20,568 nucleotides of DNA from Dokdonella_A sp040002595 (GCA_040002595.1 JBDUED010000024.1:1-20568); one strand, 5' to 3'; shown: positions 7,212 to 15,534, counted from the first letter of the stretch. A program made the numbers and translations. The notes: generated by a model not told the origin, from the sequence alone.

Positions 7212-7650
7212 CGTCGTAGGCTAGCAGAACCATCCGTTTTGTTTTGTTCGCACAATGGCGCAAGGCTTTCGTGAAAGCGTCGGCAGCCTTCATGCCTTGG
7301 TGGACTGCTAAGGTCATGCGGAGCATCGCCTTTCCTGTGCTTGCACAGGATCAAGATGGCTCCCAAGCAAACCGGCATCGTCTGCGCCACGCTGTGGCGA
7401 TGCGAGCAAATCCGCTATGATTTGCCGGTCCGCAGCACCTTCATAATTCCTTGCATAACGCAGAAGTTGCCGCGTCCGATTTCAGCGCAGGAGCTGCATG
7501 CGGGTTCTGGTTGGAAACGTGAAATGGCATCTCGCTGCCGTGGACTTGTCGCTACGTTCGAGCCAGCGGGCAGGTTCGATTGTCATCATCATTCCATAAT
7601 CGGCTGACAGCGTTGTCGGCTCGGGTGCGATCCCGAGTCCATGAGGGGTG
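7212..7650. other. 439-bp intergenic region between the Smr-domain gene and the DUF2127-type gene
   Basis: No convincing gene is seen. Open frames here lack conserved features and ribosome-binding sites. The region holds a perfect 18-bp palindrome at 7333-7350 and a second short hairpin at 7385-7399 (CGCCAC, three-base loop, GTGGCG). It must contain the promoter of the downstream plus-strand gene, and probably that of the minus-strand Smr gene, but no strong -35/-10 pair stands out. Confidence 0.5.
7333..7350. repeat. perfect 8-bp inverted repeat with 2-bp centre
   Basis: TCCTGTGC-TT-GCACAGGA is fully symmetric. A two-base centre is too tight for a stable hairpin loop without opening pairs and there is no T-tract, so an operator for a dimeric regulator is more likely than a terminator. 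It lies 122 bp upstream of the Smr start and about 300 bp upstream of the DUF2127-type gene. Confidence 0.5.
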
Positions 7651-8136
7651 ATGAAGAATTTCCACATCAAAACCGGGCTGGACAAGGCTTTCGCGATTGG
7701 ACTTGGTTTGAAGACGATCGATGCCATAGTCGAAGTGATTGGCGGCGTATGGCTACTATTTCTGCGTCCAGGCCAGTTGCAAAGTTGGGTCGGGGTCATT
7801 TTCGCGCCCGAGTTGCGCGAGGACCCCACGGACCTTGTCGCAACGCACGCCCAGCACTGGGCCGCGCATTTCAATCAGGGTGCGGTCCTGTTTGCCGCCG
7901 CATATCTGCTTTCGCATGGCGTGGCCAAACTGGTCGTGGTGGTGGAAATACTGCGCGGAAGATTGTGGGCCTATCCCGGCTTGATCGCGCTTACCTCATT
8001 GTTCGTCGCTTACCAGCTTTATCATATGTGGAGGGGCGGCCTGACCCTGAGTTTTGTGGCGTTGACCATTTTCGATCTGCTGATCATCGCGCTCACCGCC
8101 GCAGAGTATGCCAAGCTTCGAAGACGACACGCCTGA
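7651..8136 (+). CDS. DUF2127-family integral membrane protein
   Basis: The product is about 161 residues with four predicted membrane segments (around residues 15-38, 75-97, 105-127 and 130-150). The N terminus contains the DKAFAIGLGLKTIDAIVEVIGG region typical of DUF2127 proteins. A central HxxHW-type patch (THAQHWAAHFNQG) and the YPGLIALTSLFVAYQLYHMW region also fit that family. The biochemical role is unknown. ATG 7651 is preferred; a GTG directly before it is the alternative, and GAGGGG overlaps the start region. It stands between a long intergenic gap and surE, apparently as a single gene, and is not part of the conserved truD-surE order. Confidence 0.78.
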   Translation: MKNFHIKTGLDKAFAIGLGLKTIDAIVEVIGGVWLLFLRPGQLQSWVGVIFAPELREDPTDLVATHAQHWAAHFNQGAVLFAAAYLLSHGVAKLVVVVEILRGRLWAYPGLIALTSLFVAYQLYHMWRGGLTLSFVALTIFDLLIIALTAAEYAKLRRRHA

Positions 8137-8320
8137 GAACAAGGCGTTTCGCCAGAGCGTGAAATCATGGTGCGGGTCGCCGTCACGTTGTGCCCCACCC
8201 ATGCTCCCGTCGGCATAATGATGGAATGTCTGGGCGCGGTGTGCTCGCGTGACAGATATCGACGGGCAAGTGCATTTTCATCCACAGAATCATCGATGCA
8301 ACGAGAAGGTCAGGTCAATC

Positions 8321-9097
8321 GTGCGCGTTTTGGTCAGCAATGATGATGGCGTCGACGCTCCGGGCATTGTCGTGCTCGCACGACGTCTGGCTGCGGTAGG
8401 CGAGGTGACCGTGGTCGCCCCCGATCGGGATCGCTCCGGCGCCAGCAATTCGCTCACGCTCGATCAGCCGATCCGCGCGCACCGGCAGGACGATGGGCGC
8501 TGGCGCGTCGCCGGCACCCCGACAGATTGCGTGCATCTGGCGCTTTCGGGTCTGCTTGATCACGAGCCGGATATCGTAGTGTCCGGCATCAACAACTCGG
8601 CCAATCTCGGCGACGACGTGATCTATTCGGGCACGGTCTCGGCGGCGATGGAAGGGCGTTTTCTCGGCCTGCCCGCGATCGCCGTCTCGCTCGCCAGCCC
8701 CGATCACAACGGCATCCATTACGACAGCGCGGCTGAAGCGGTCCTGCTGCTGATGCGCCGGTTGCTAATCGATCCCTTGCCGGCTGACACCATCCTCAAT
8801 GTCAACGTGCCCGATCGGCCGTGGAGCGAAATCCGTGGGCTGGCGGTCACCCGACTGGGACGCCGGCATCGCTCCGCGCCCTGCGTTATGCAGACCGATC
8901 CACGCGGACGCCCGATTTACTGGATCGGTCCGCCGGGCGCCGTAGACGATGATGGCCCTGGTACCGATTTCAACGCAGTACGCGACGGCTACGTTTCGAT
9001 CACACCGATCCATGTCGACCTGACACGCTTCCAGGCACTGGAGAAAGTCAGCGGTTGGGTCGCAGCTCTGCAGCCGCAGTTCAAAGGTGCGGCATGA
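8321..9097 (+). CDS. surE: 5'/3'-nucleotidase SurE
   Basis: SurE is a metal-dependent nucleoside monophosphate phosphatase, also acting on short polyphosphate, associated with stationary-phase survival. The product is 258 residues with the GTG start at 8321 (MRVLVSNDDGVDAPG), preceded by AAGGT about ten bases upstream; the longer frame from 8249 adds a non-homologous leader. Metal ligands Asp8 and Asp9 are in SNDDG. The Ser/Asn segment GASNSLT, GTPTDCVHLAL and SGINNSANLGDDVIYSGTVS are all present. It begins the conserved surE-pcm-yqaA-nlpD-rpoS block. Confidence 0.96.
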   Translation: MRVLVSNDDGVDAPGIVVLARRLAAVGEVTVVAPDRDRSGASNSLTLDQPIRAHRQDDGRWRVAGTPTDCVHLALSGLLDHEPDIVVSGINNSANLGDDVIYSGTVSAAMEGRFLGLPAIAVSLASPDHNGIHYDSAAEAVLLLMRRLLIDPLPADTILNVNVPDRPWSEIRGLAVTRLGRRHRSAPCVMQTDPRGRPIYWIGPPGAVDDDGPGTDFNAVRDGYVSITPIHVDLTRFQALEKVSGWVAALQPQFKGAA

Positions 9098-9124
9098 GCA
9101 GTGACGCATGAGCAAGCGCGTTTC

Positions 9125-9802
9125 ATGAGCGCCTACTCGCAGCGTGATCCGGCCGCGCGTGGACTGGGCATGACCTCGCAGCGCGCGCGTGATCGCCTGA
9201 TCGAACGCCTGATCGGGGAAGGCATTCGTGATCGTCGTGTGCTTGATGTGATGCGTCAGTTGCCGCGGCACCTCTTTATCGACGAGGCGTTCGCCTCACG
9301 TGCGTACGAAGACACCGCCCTACCGATCGGGCAGGGGCAGACGATTTCGCAACCCTGGGTCGTAGCGCGCATGACCGAAGCGCTGATCGAGACAAAATTG
9401 CCGCGGCGTGTACTTGAGATCGGCACCGGCTCGGGCTATCAAGGCGCCGTTCTCGCGCAACTGGTCGAACAGGTTTACACGATCGAGCGCATCGACGAGT
9501 TGCTGCGCAATGCACGCCGCCGTTTGCGCAAGCTCGGCCTGGACAATATCCGCTCGAGGCACGACGACGGGCGCCTCGGCTGGAAAGAAGAAGCACCCTT
9601 CGATGCGATTATCCTGACTGCGGCCGGCACCCAGCTCGAGGATGTATTGCTTGATCAACTCGCGCCGGATGGCTGTCTCGTCGCGCCGGTCGGACCGGCG
9701 GGAAAACAAATCCTGGTGCGCGTGCGCGCCGGCGATGACGGATGGGTCCGTGAATCGCTCGGCACCGTCAGCTTTGTGCCATTGCTTGGCGGCACTGCAT
9801 GA
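9125..9802 (+). CDS. pcm: protein-L-isoaspartate O-methyltransferase
   Basis: Pcm uses S-adenosylmethionine to methylate abnormal isoaspartyl residues in aged proteins, starting their repair. Visible are the PIMT signature QTISQPWVVARMTE, the SAM-binding motif VLEIGTGSGYQGAVLAQL, the acidic strand end VYTIERIDELL, the DAIILTAAG region and the C-terminal VSFVPLLGG. ATG 9125 gives 225 residues; an in-frame GTG at 9101, only 3 bases after surE, would give 233 and cannot be excluded. Proximity to surE and rpoS is the classic stationary-phase cluster. Confidence 0.95.
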   Translation: MSAYSQRDPAARGLGMTSQRARDRLIERLIGEGIRDRRVLDVMRQLPRHLFIDEAFASRAYEDTALPIGQGQTISQPWVVARMTEALIETKLPRRVLEIGTGSGYQGAVLAQLVEQVYTIERIDELLRNARRRLRKLGLDNIRSRHDDGRLGWKEEAPFDAIILTAAGTQLEDVLLDQLAPDGCLVAPVGPAGKQILVRVRAGDDGWVRESLGTVSFVPLLGGTA

Positions 9803-9842
9803 CAACATTGCGAAGCGGCCATCTCTGCAAGACCATCGAACG

Positions 9843-10448
9843 ATGAAACTGTTTCGTCCGCTTTACGAACGTGCGCTGGTATGGGCGGCCAATCCGCGCG
9901 CAGCGTTGTACCTGGGGCTGCTCAGTTTTTTTGAAGCAATCATTTTTCCAGTCGCGCCGGAAATCATGCTGGCGCCGATGGTGCTGGCAAAACCTCCGCG
10001 TTGGGCGCGCTATGCGGCCATCAGCCTGACTGGTTCGCTGTGCGGCGCGATGGTTGGTTATGCGCTGGGTCATTACGCATTTGATGCGCTGCGGCCGTTG
10101 CTCGGCCATCTGGGCTGGTTGTCCAGCATTGATGAACTGGTCGACAAGTTGCGCGGCAGTGTCGTGGCACATCCGTGGAAAGCGTTCTGGATGTTGGTCG
10201 CGGCCGGCTTCGTGCCGGTGCCTCTTAAACTCTTCACGTGGGCTTCGGGCATAGTCGGCATGCCGTTGCTGCCCTTCTTCGCCGGCATGCTGGTGGGACG
10301 CGGCAAGCGAGTGTTCCTGCTTGCAGGCTTGATCCGACTGGGCGGTCAGCGCGCCGAGCAGGCCTTGCACCGCTGGATCGAATGGATAGGCTGGGCGATC
10401 ATTGCACTGCTGGCCGCAGCGATTATCTACTTCAGATTTATCCGTTAA
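9843..10448 (+). CDS. YqaA-family (DedA/VTT-like) inner-membrane protein
   Basis: A 201-residue polytopic protein. The N-terminal part (about residues 20-60) carries YLGLLSFFEAIIFPVAPEIML, resembling the re-entrant F-E-x-x-x-P-x-P-x-E element of the SNARE-associated/DedA (VTT) superfamily. A second half holds GFVPVPLKLFTWASGIVGMP, the matching repeat with a basic residue. DedA relatives are implicated in lipid (undecaprenyl phosphate or phospholipid) flipping; the YqaA branch itself is uncharacterised. The ATG at 9843 fits the family; the frame from 9642 runs into pcm. It is 40 bp after pcm and 9 bp before nlpD, so probably in one operon. Confidence 0.88.
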   Translation: MKLFRPLYERALVWAANPRAALYLGLLSFFEAIIFPVAPEIMLAPMVLAKPPRWARYAAISLTGSLCGAMVGYALGHYAFDALRPLLGHLGWLSSIDELVDKLRGSVVAHPWKAFWMLVAAGFVPVPLKLFTWASGIVGMPLLPFFAGMLVGRGKRVFLLAGLIRLGGQRAEQALHRWIEWIGWAIIALLAAAIIYFRFIR

Positions 10449-10457
10449 ACTATTGTG

Positions 10458-11480
10458 ATGGAAGATCTTTCAAGGAAAATTCTGGCAGCCGTTCTGACCG
10501 GCTCGATGGGTTTGCTGGCAGCGTGCGCCTCCACCGGACCGGCACCTGTCGAGGATCGCAGTGCGGGCGCGGCGCTGCGTCCGGCGACAGCTTCCCCGCG
10601 GTTGGTCTCAAGCGCAGCCTCTTCCGGCGGCACCTATCGGGTGATACGGGGCGATACGCTTTACAGCATCGCGTTCCGTCACGGCGTCGATTACCGCGAG
10701 TTGGCCAGCTCCAATCACATTGCTGCGCCGTACACCATTTATGTCGGTCAGGATATTCACATCGGCACTGAAACGCGCAATCGCAATCCCTCTGCGATCG
10801 CGCAGCCGCCACCGGCGCCCATGCAGTCCGCCAGCACAGCAATCGCAGCGAAAGCCATTCCAGCGTCGCCTCATCCCGATAATGCGGCCTCTGCGGCGCC
10901 CGCACCATTTGAGGATGTCAGCGCCAGTACGCTATCGACAAACCGCGCCAGTACATTGCCAACCACGTCGAAGGCCACGACGCCAACACCTGCTTCGGAA
11001 ACAGCACCGCCTCCGACCGGGCAGGTGACGACGATCGAGCGGCCCGTGCCGAACACCATTGCGCCGGTGGCGGCGACTCCGACCGCAGGGGCGAGCGCCG
11101 TCGTCGGCGATGTCGCGTGGCGTTGGCCGGCTGCAGGCCAGGTCATCGGTACGTATGCAGCGGGCGATCAAACGCGCCAGGGCATCGATATCGCCGGCAA
11201 GGCCGGCGATCCGGTACGGGCGGCCGCGGACGGCACGGTTGTCTACAGCGGCAACGGCTTGATCGGCTATGGCGAACTCATCATCGTCAAGCACAGCCCG
11301 AACTTCCTGTCGGCCTACGGCCACAACCGCAGCCGATTGGTCAAGGAAGGTGACCGGGTAAAGGCTGGCCAGACCATTGCCGAGATGGGATCAAGCAGCG
11401 CAAGCCGCGATTCGCTGCATTTCGAGATCCGCAAGAACGGCAAGCCGACCAATCCGCTCGACTACCTGCCGCGACGTTGA
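10458..11480 (+). CDS. nlpD: NlpD-like lipoprotein: LysM plus degenerate M23/LytM domain
   Basis: NlpD is an outer-membrane lipoprotein that activates the septal amidase AmiC. The 340-residue product has a lipoprotein signal ending in LLAAC (Cys23) and a LysM peptidoglycan-binding domain (about 59-102, YRVIRGDTLYSIAFRHGV). A long Pro/Thr/Ala-rich linker follows, then a C-terminal LytM domain (about 225-340, GIDIAGKAGDPVRAAADG through LHFEIRKNGKPTNPLDYLP). The metal-binding His of active M23 peptidases (HxGxxD) is replaced (RQGIDIAG), as in E. coli NlpD, so it should be an activator rather than a hydrolase. ATG 10458 is directly preceded by an in-frame GTG. The rpoS gene follows 58 bp downstream; in E. 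coli a main rpoS promoter lies inside nlpD. Confidence 0.93.
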   Translation: MEDLSRKILAAVLTGSMGLLAACASTGPAPVEDRSAGAALRPATASPRLVSSAASSGGTYRVIRGDTLYSIAFRHGVDYRELASSNHIAAPYTIYVGQDIHIGTETRNRNPSAIAQPPPAPMQSASTAIAAKAIPASPHPDNAASAAPAPFEDVSASTLSTNRASTLPTTSKATTPTPASETAPPPTGQVTTIERPVPNTIAPVAATPTAGASAVVGDVAWRWPAAGQVIGTYAAGDQTRQGIDIAGKAGDPVRAAADGTVVYSGNGLIGYGELIIVKHSPNFLSAYGHNRSRLVKEGDRVKAGQTIAEMGSSSASRDSLHFEIRKNGKPTNPLDYLPRR

Positions 11481-11538
11481 CGCCTTGCGCGGTTCGCTTG
11501 CGATTCCTGCGAGCGGCGCGTGGCGCTAAGCTACTCGC

Positions 11539-12459
11539 GTGAACCCATCCAATCCCGATTCCGATCCAGATTCCGCGTCCGAGGAAATCCTCGATCTGAT
11601 CGACACGATCGAGCCTCACGACGAAGAGGCGCGCACATCGACCAGTGCCTATCTGAGTGAAATCGGTTTGATCGCGTTGCTTGACGCGGACAAGGAACGT
11701 GCGCTGGCCGAACAAATTTGCGCCGGCGACGTGGAAGCCCGGCGACGCATGATCGAAGCAAACTTGCGACTTGTCGTTAGCATTGCGCGCCCGTATGTGG
11801 GCCGTGGCGTCGCGCTGATGGATTTGATTGCCGAAGGAAATCTCGGTTTGATTCGCGCGGTAGGCAAGTTCGATCCGTCGCGACGTCTGCGTTTTTCCAC
11901 CTATGCAGTGTGGTGGATTCGCGAAGCGGTGCAGCATGCGGTAATGCATCACGGCCGCACCGTACGCTTGCCAGTGCACGTGCTGCGTGAACTGGCTCAG
12001 GTATTGCGCGCTGAACGCGAACTTGCCGCGCGGATGGGTTCGCCACCGGGGCTGGACCAGATCGCCGCAGCAGTTGGCAAGAGCGTGCAGGATGTGGCCG
12101 AGCTCTTTCTTGTGAGCGAACGCATTGGATCGCTTGACGCCGCAATCGAAGCGGGCGAACGCGCGCTGATCTGGCAATTGCACGAAGGCGAGGAAGTCAA
12201 CGCCTCCAGCACAGGCTCATCGGCCATTTGCGCTGAACAACTGGGTATCTGGATTGCCGCGCTCAACGATCGCCAACGCGATGTGTTGCGCAGGCGCTTC
12301 GGCCTCGACGGCACCCCCGTGCAGACGCTTGCCGACATTGGCCGCGATCTGGGCATTTCACGCGAACGCGCGCGGCAGATCCAGGAGGCTGGCCTGCGGC
12401 GCCTGCGCAAGTCGTCGCAGGAAGCATCCTTGCCGGATGGCGGGCAGGACACAGCGTAA
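11539..12459 (+). CDS. rpoS: RNA polymerase sigma factor RpoS (sigma-38)
   Basis: A sigma-70-family factor of 306 residues, slightly shorter than E. coli RpoS (330). Region 1.2 is SAYLSEIGLIALL. Region 2 is RRRMIEANLRLVVSIA through LMDLIAEGNLGLIRAVGKFD and RFSTYAVWWIREAVQHAVMHH. Region 3 begins RTVRLPVHVLREL. Region 4 has the helix-turn-helix LADIGRDLGISRERARQIQEAGLRRLR. Position directly after nlpD and the lack of the long region 1.1/NCR of RpoD support RpoS rather than RpoD or RpoH. The start is GTG with a weak ribosome-binding site, consistent with the heavy post-transcriptional control known for this factor elsewhere. It converges on the SCO gene with 25 bp between. Confidence 0.94.
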   Translation: MNPSNPDSDPDSASEEILDLIDTIEPHDEEARTSTSAYLSEIGLIALLDADKERALAEQICAGDVEARRRMIEANLRLVVSIARPYVGRGVALMDLIAEGNLGLIRAVGKFDPSRRLRFSTYAVWWIREAVQHAVMHHGRTVRLPVHVLRELAQVLRAERELAARMGSPPGLDQIAAAVGKSVQDVAELFLVSERIGSLDAAIEAGERALIWQLHEGEEVNASSTGSSAICAEQLGIWIAALNDRQRDVLRRRFGLDGTPVQTLADIGRDLGISRERARQIQEAGLRRLRKSSQEASLPDGGQDTA

Positions 12460-12484
12460 CCCGGTTCCGTGACTCGCACGCCCG

Positions 12485-13120
12485 TTAGTAGGGCGTCAGC
12501 AGCGCCGCCGTGGATGCAACGAATTGCGGATCCTGCACGCCCATTTTTTCGGTGCGCGCGACGATGCGTCCATCTGCGTCGAGCAGGACAAGCACGCTCG
12601 AATGACTGAACTCGCCATCACGCATCTTGCGGTACTGAATGCCAAGGACGGCCGCTATGCGGCGCACATCGCTGCTTGAGGCGCGCGCCAGCATCCAGCG
12701 TGGTGTATCGAGATGGCGCTTTTCGGCGACGCCCTTCAATACCGCCGGCGTGTCTTTTTCCGCATCGAAGCTGACCATAAGCACGTCAAGTTGTTGGCGC
12801 GCCGCTGGCGGCAATGCATGCTCGGTCTGGCGCAAGGTATCGATAATCAGCGGACACATGAACTGACACGAACTGTAGAACATCGTGACTAGACGCGGTT
12901 TGCCGCGACCGTCAGCAAAATGCATGGCGCGGCCGTCCTGATCGAGCAGCGATACATCGAGCTGATACACGGAATCACCCGGCAGGTTCGTCGGCGCGGG
13001 TGTTTCGGCAGCCTGCAGCGGGCTTGCTGGCATCCCGCTCGCGAACATTGCAGCGAGCGCGAACGCGCTGGCGCGCAACAGAATGGTCATTGTCTGTTTT
13101 TTCATGGTTTGATTTTTCAC
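12485..13120 (-). CDS. SCO1/SenC-family copper chaperone
   Basis: A thioredoxin-fold protein of 211 residues with an N-terminal export signal (about residues 1-38, ending near PLQAAE). The SCO copper-binding residues are present: CxxxC at Cys85 and Cys89 (FYSSCQFMCPL) and the distant His173 (EFSHSSVLVLLD). SCO proteins deliver copper to or reduce cupredoxin-type sites, classically cytochrome oxidase CuA. Here the gene is the third of nirK-nirV-sco, so a role in loading NirK copper is a reasonable inference. The start is GTG at 13120, overlapping the nirV stop as GTGA and supported by GAGGGA eight bases upstream. An in-frame ATG at 13105 is an alternative without a ribosome-binding site. Confidence 0.92.
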   Translation of the reverse strand: MKNQTMKKQTMTILLRASAFALAAMFASGMPASPLQAAETPAPTNLPGDSVYQLDVSLLDQDGRAMHFADGRGKPRLVTMFYSSCQFMCPLIIDTLRQTEHALPPAARQQLDVLMVSFDAEKDTPAVLKGVAEKRHLDTPRWMLARASSSDVRRIAAVLGIQYRKMRDGEFSHSSVLVLLDADGRIVARTEKMGVQDPQFVASTAALLTPY

Positions 13121-13932
13121 GGCTGGATTCCCTCATCGCGCACGCAGCGGAAGCCGAGATTCACGGTGGTATCGGCTGCCTTAAGCGAAGACAGCATCGC
13201 GACGCGCATCAGCAGCGCGTAGTTGTCGCGGTCGCGCAGGCTCAGCGCCGCCGCTCCGCAGAATTTCAAACGATCCGGATCGCCCTGATCGCGGCTGTCG
13301 GCAGTAATCATCAAGGCGTTGAAATCTTCTACCCATTCCCAGACCAGCGTATGCAGATCGCGTACACCGAACAGGTTTGCAGTTCCGCCAATCGGGTCGA
13401 GCGCGACGCGCGACGGTTGCGCATACCAGTCGAGCAATTGCCGCCGCCAGGCCGGATCGTTGCGCGCGTCCGCAACCGTCGCACTCGCCGACGCGGCGCG
13501 TTCCCATTCAATCCAGCTTGGCAGCCGCGCACGTTCGGATTTGCAATAGGCCTGCGCCGCAAACCAGCTTGCCTGCGTCACCGGTTGCTGCGGCAGCGCG
13601 GCGTCGCCAAGTTGGCCAGGCGCCTGCCAGTGCGCAAGGTAGCGCGTGTCGGCAAACACGCTTGGCACGCGATCGCGTCGCCAATCCGGATTGGCTAGCA
13701 CGAAGGCGAGGAACTGCGCATTCGTGACCGGCTCGCTACGCATTGAATAGGCTGCGATGGCGATCGGCGCCGAATCCTTCTCGGTCGCGAGCACGCTGAC
13801 AAACGTTGTCGCCGGGATTGAAACATAGAGGGGTTCGGCCATGCCTGCGACCGAGACGAGGAGGGCGACCACGCCGAACAGACAACGCGGGATATCCCCT
13901 CTACGACCAGTCCAAAGTCCACCTCGCAGCAC
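13117..13932 (-). CDS. nirV: NirV-like protein (formylglycine-generating-enzyme/sulfatase-modifying fold)
   Basis: The 271-residue product has an N-terminal hydrophobic signal (about 14-32) followed by an FGE-sulfatase domain: the PVTNAQFLAFVLANPDWRR motif, PVTQASWFAAQAYCKSERARLPSWIEWERAA, the VWEWVEDFNA motif and a C-terminal LGFRCVRDE. NirV proteins of this kind are encoded next to nirK in Rhodobacter and other denitrifiers; their role is unsettled, with suggested links to nitrite reductase maturation. The CxxxxC pair that performs catalysis in true formylglycine-generating enzymes is absent (KFCGAAALSLRDRDNY has one Cys only). GTG start with GGAG eight bases upstream, two bases after the nirK stop. 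Confidence 0.88.
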   Translation of the reverse strand: MLRGGLWTGRRGDIPRCLFGVVALLVSVAGMAEPLYVSIPATTFVSVLATEKDSAPIAIAAYSMRSEPVTNAQFLAFVLANPDWRRDRVPSVFADTRYLAHWQAPGQLGDAALPQQPVTQASWFAAQAYCKSERARLPSWIEWERAASASATVADARNDPAWRRQLLDWYAQPSRVALDPIGGTANLFGVRDLHTLVWEWVEDFNALMITADSRDQGDPDRLKFCGAAALSLRDRDNYALLMRVAMLSSLKAADTTVNLGFRCVRDEGIQP

Positions 13933-13934
13933 GG

Positions 13935-15464
13935 TCAGTGCTCCGTCGATGCTGGCGTGGCAGGCCCGGCGGCGCGCGCCTTGGTGACTTCGTCCTTGGT
14001 GATGCGACCACCCGGGTTGCCCCAGCTGTTCAACACGTAAGTCGCGATGTTGGCGATCTCGTCGTCGGTCAACTGTGCCATGGGTGGCATCACGGAGTTG
14101 TACTCGGTGCCATTGACGGTCACCTTGCCAGTCAGGCCGTGGGTGACGATGTCAACGATCCGCTTCGGTGTTGCCGCGAGCAGATCGGATTTGGCAAGCG
14201 GCGGGAACACCCCTGGCAAGCCTTGGCCATTGGCCTGGTGACAGACCGAGCAGGTGCCCACGAAGAGTTGTTGGCCGGCCTTGATCTGTTCTTCGACCGT
14301 CTGGGTGCCGGCAGCATGCGCCTTGGCTGCCGTGGTGACGGCCGCGAGGTTCGGCTGCGAGCGCTCCCCCAGGTACATCGCATCAACTTCCTTGCCCGAA
14401 TAAATGCTTTTGTCTTCCGGACCATCGACCTTGAGGATCGCCAGTGCACCCTTGTTGAAAGCACGGAAGATCGAATGGTCGACGATCACGTAGCTGCCGG
14501 GCACCTCGGTGTGGAACTGCACGGTGACGGCGCCGCCCGACGGGATAAGCGTCGTCTGCACGTTTTCCTGCGGATGCGTGCCGCCTTCCTGCTGCACACG
14601 GTCGAAAATCTCGCCGATGACATGGAAGCTCGAGACCAGGTTCGGACCGCCGTTGCCGACGAACAGACGTACCGTCTCGTTGGTCTTCGAGGTCAGCGCC
14701 TTGTCGCCGGTCAACGCGCCTTCGCTGCCGTTGAACAGGACGTAGGTCGGGCGCTCATCGATCGCCTTTTCCATGTCGAACGGCTGATGCCCTTTTTCGC
14801 GATACTTGCCGGTCGTGTAGAAATCTCCCTGCATCACGTAGTACTCGTGATCGACCGGCGACAAACCTTCCGGCGGCTCGATCAGGATCAGGCCATACAT
14901 GCCGTTGCCGATATGCATGCCGACCGGCGCGGTGGCGCAGTGATAGACGAAGAGACCCTGGTTCAGTGCCTTGAAGGTGAACTGCGATTCGTGTCCCGGA
15001 GCGGTAAAGCTCGACGCCGCGCCGCCGCCCGGGCCCGTCACGCCGTGCAGGTCGATGTTGTGCGGCATTTTGCTGTCGGGTGAGTTCTTCAGATGGAACT
15101 CGACCGTGTCGCCCTGACGCACGCGGATGAAGCTGCCGGGCACGGTGCCGCCGAAGGTCCAGAACGTATAGGTCACGCCTTCGGAGATCGGCATCTCCTT
15201 TTCGATCACCTCGAGTTCCACGATGACCTTGGCCGGATAGTTGCGGTGAATCGGTGGCGGGACCTGCGGTGGACTGGTCAGCACGGCGTGGATCGGCTCG
15301 CCTTGCGGCGGGCCGAAATCGCCCTTGGCCGAGCCGCCGGTGGTGGCCGCGGTACCGATTGGCGGGTCGGCGGAGGCGGCCGGTCCGGTGGCAGAGGAAG
15401 AGGAGCCACAACCGGCGAGTCCGGCAGCGCCAAGGATGGTGAATGCAAGGAGCAGGCGTCTCAC
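13935..15464 (-). CDS. nirK: Copper-containing nitrite reductase, AniA type, with fused C-terminal cytochrome c
   Basis: NirK reduces nitrite to nitric oxide. The 509-residue product starts at GTG 15464 (AAGGA five bases upstream) with a lipoprotein signal whose lipobox GLAGC gives lipidated Cys19, as in Neisseria AniA. Two cupredoxin domains span about 60-365. Type 1 copper ligands are His135, Cys176, His184 and Met189; type 2 ligands are His140, His175 and His330; catalytic Asp138 and His281 are present. The compact YHCATAPVGMH loop marks the AniA-like class. Residues about 390-482 form a class I cytochrome c domain with heme motif CSVCHQ (Cys405, Cys408, His409) and axial Met in SVMPPM. 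Three-domain heme-CuNiRs are known (Ralstonia pickettii). It is first of an operon with nirV and sco. The open frame runs upstream to 16292, but this is not coding. Confidence 0.97.
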   Translation of the reverse strand: MRRLLLAFTILGAAGLAGCGSSSSATGPAASADPPIGTAATTGGSAKGDFGPPQGEPIHAVLTSPPQVPPPIHRNYPAKVIVELEVIEKEMPISEGVTYTFWTFGGTVPGSFIRVRQGDTVEFHLKNSPDSKMPHNIDLHGVTGPGGGAASSFTAPGHESQFTFKALNQGLFVYHCATAPVGMHIGNGMYGLILIEPPEGLSPVDHEYYVMQGDFYTTGKYREKGHQPFDMEKAIDERPTYVLFNGSEGALTGDKALTSKTNETVRLFVGNGGPNLVSSFHVIGEIFDRVQQEGGTHPQENVQTTLIPSGGAVTVQFHTEVPGSYVIVDHSIFRAFNKGALAILKVDGPEDKSIYSGKEVDAMYLGERSQPNLAAVTTAAKAHAAGTQTVEEQIKAGQQLFVGTCSVCHQANGQGLPGVFPPLAKSDLLAATPKRIVDIVTHGLTGKVTVNGTEYNSVMPPMAQLTDDEIANIATYVLNSWGNPGGRITKDEVTKARAAGPATPASTEH

Positions 15465-15534
15465 GGAAATCCTTCGTTGGTTCGACGGGTCGTCGATGTC
15501 GCATGCAGTGTCGCGCAGCGCGATTGACCCGGCA

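Noticed and set aside
7341..7607. 88-codon plus-strand open frame in the 439-bp gap
   Set aside because: It has no ribosome-binding site, no recognisable motif, and starts inside the palindrome; probably chance.
13806..15083. Plus-strand open frame (425 codons) opposite nirK and nirV
   Set aside because: It is antisense to unmistakable NirK coding sequence and shows no domain of its own.
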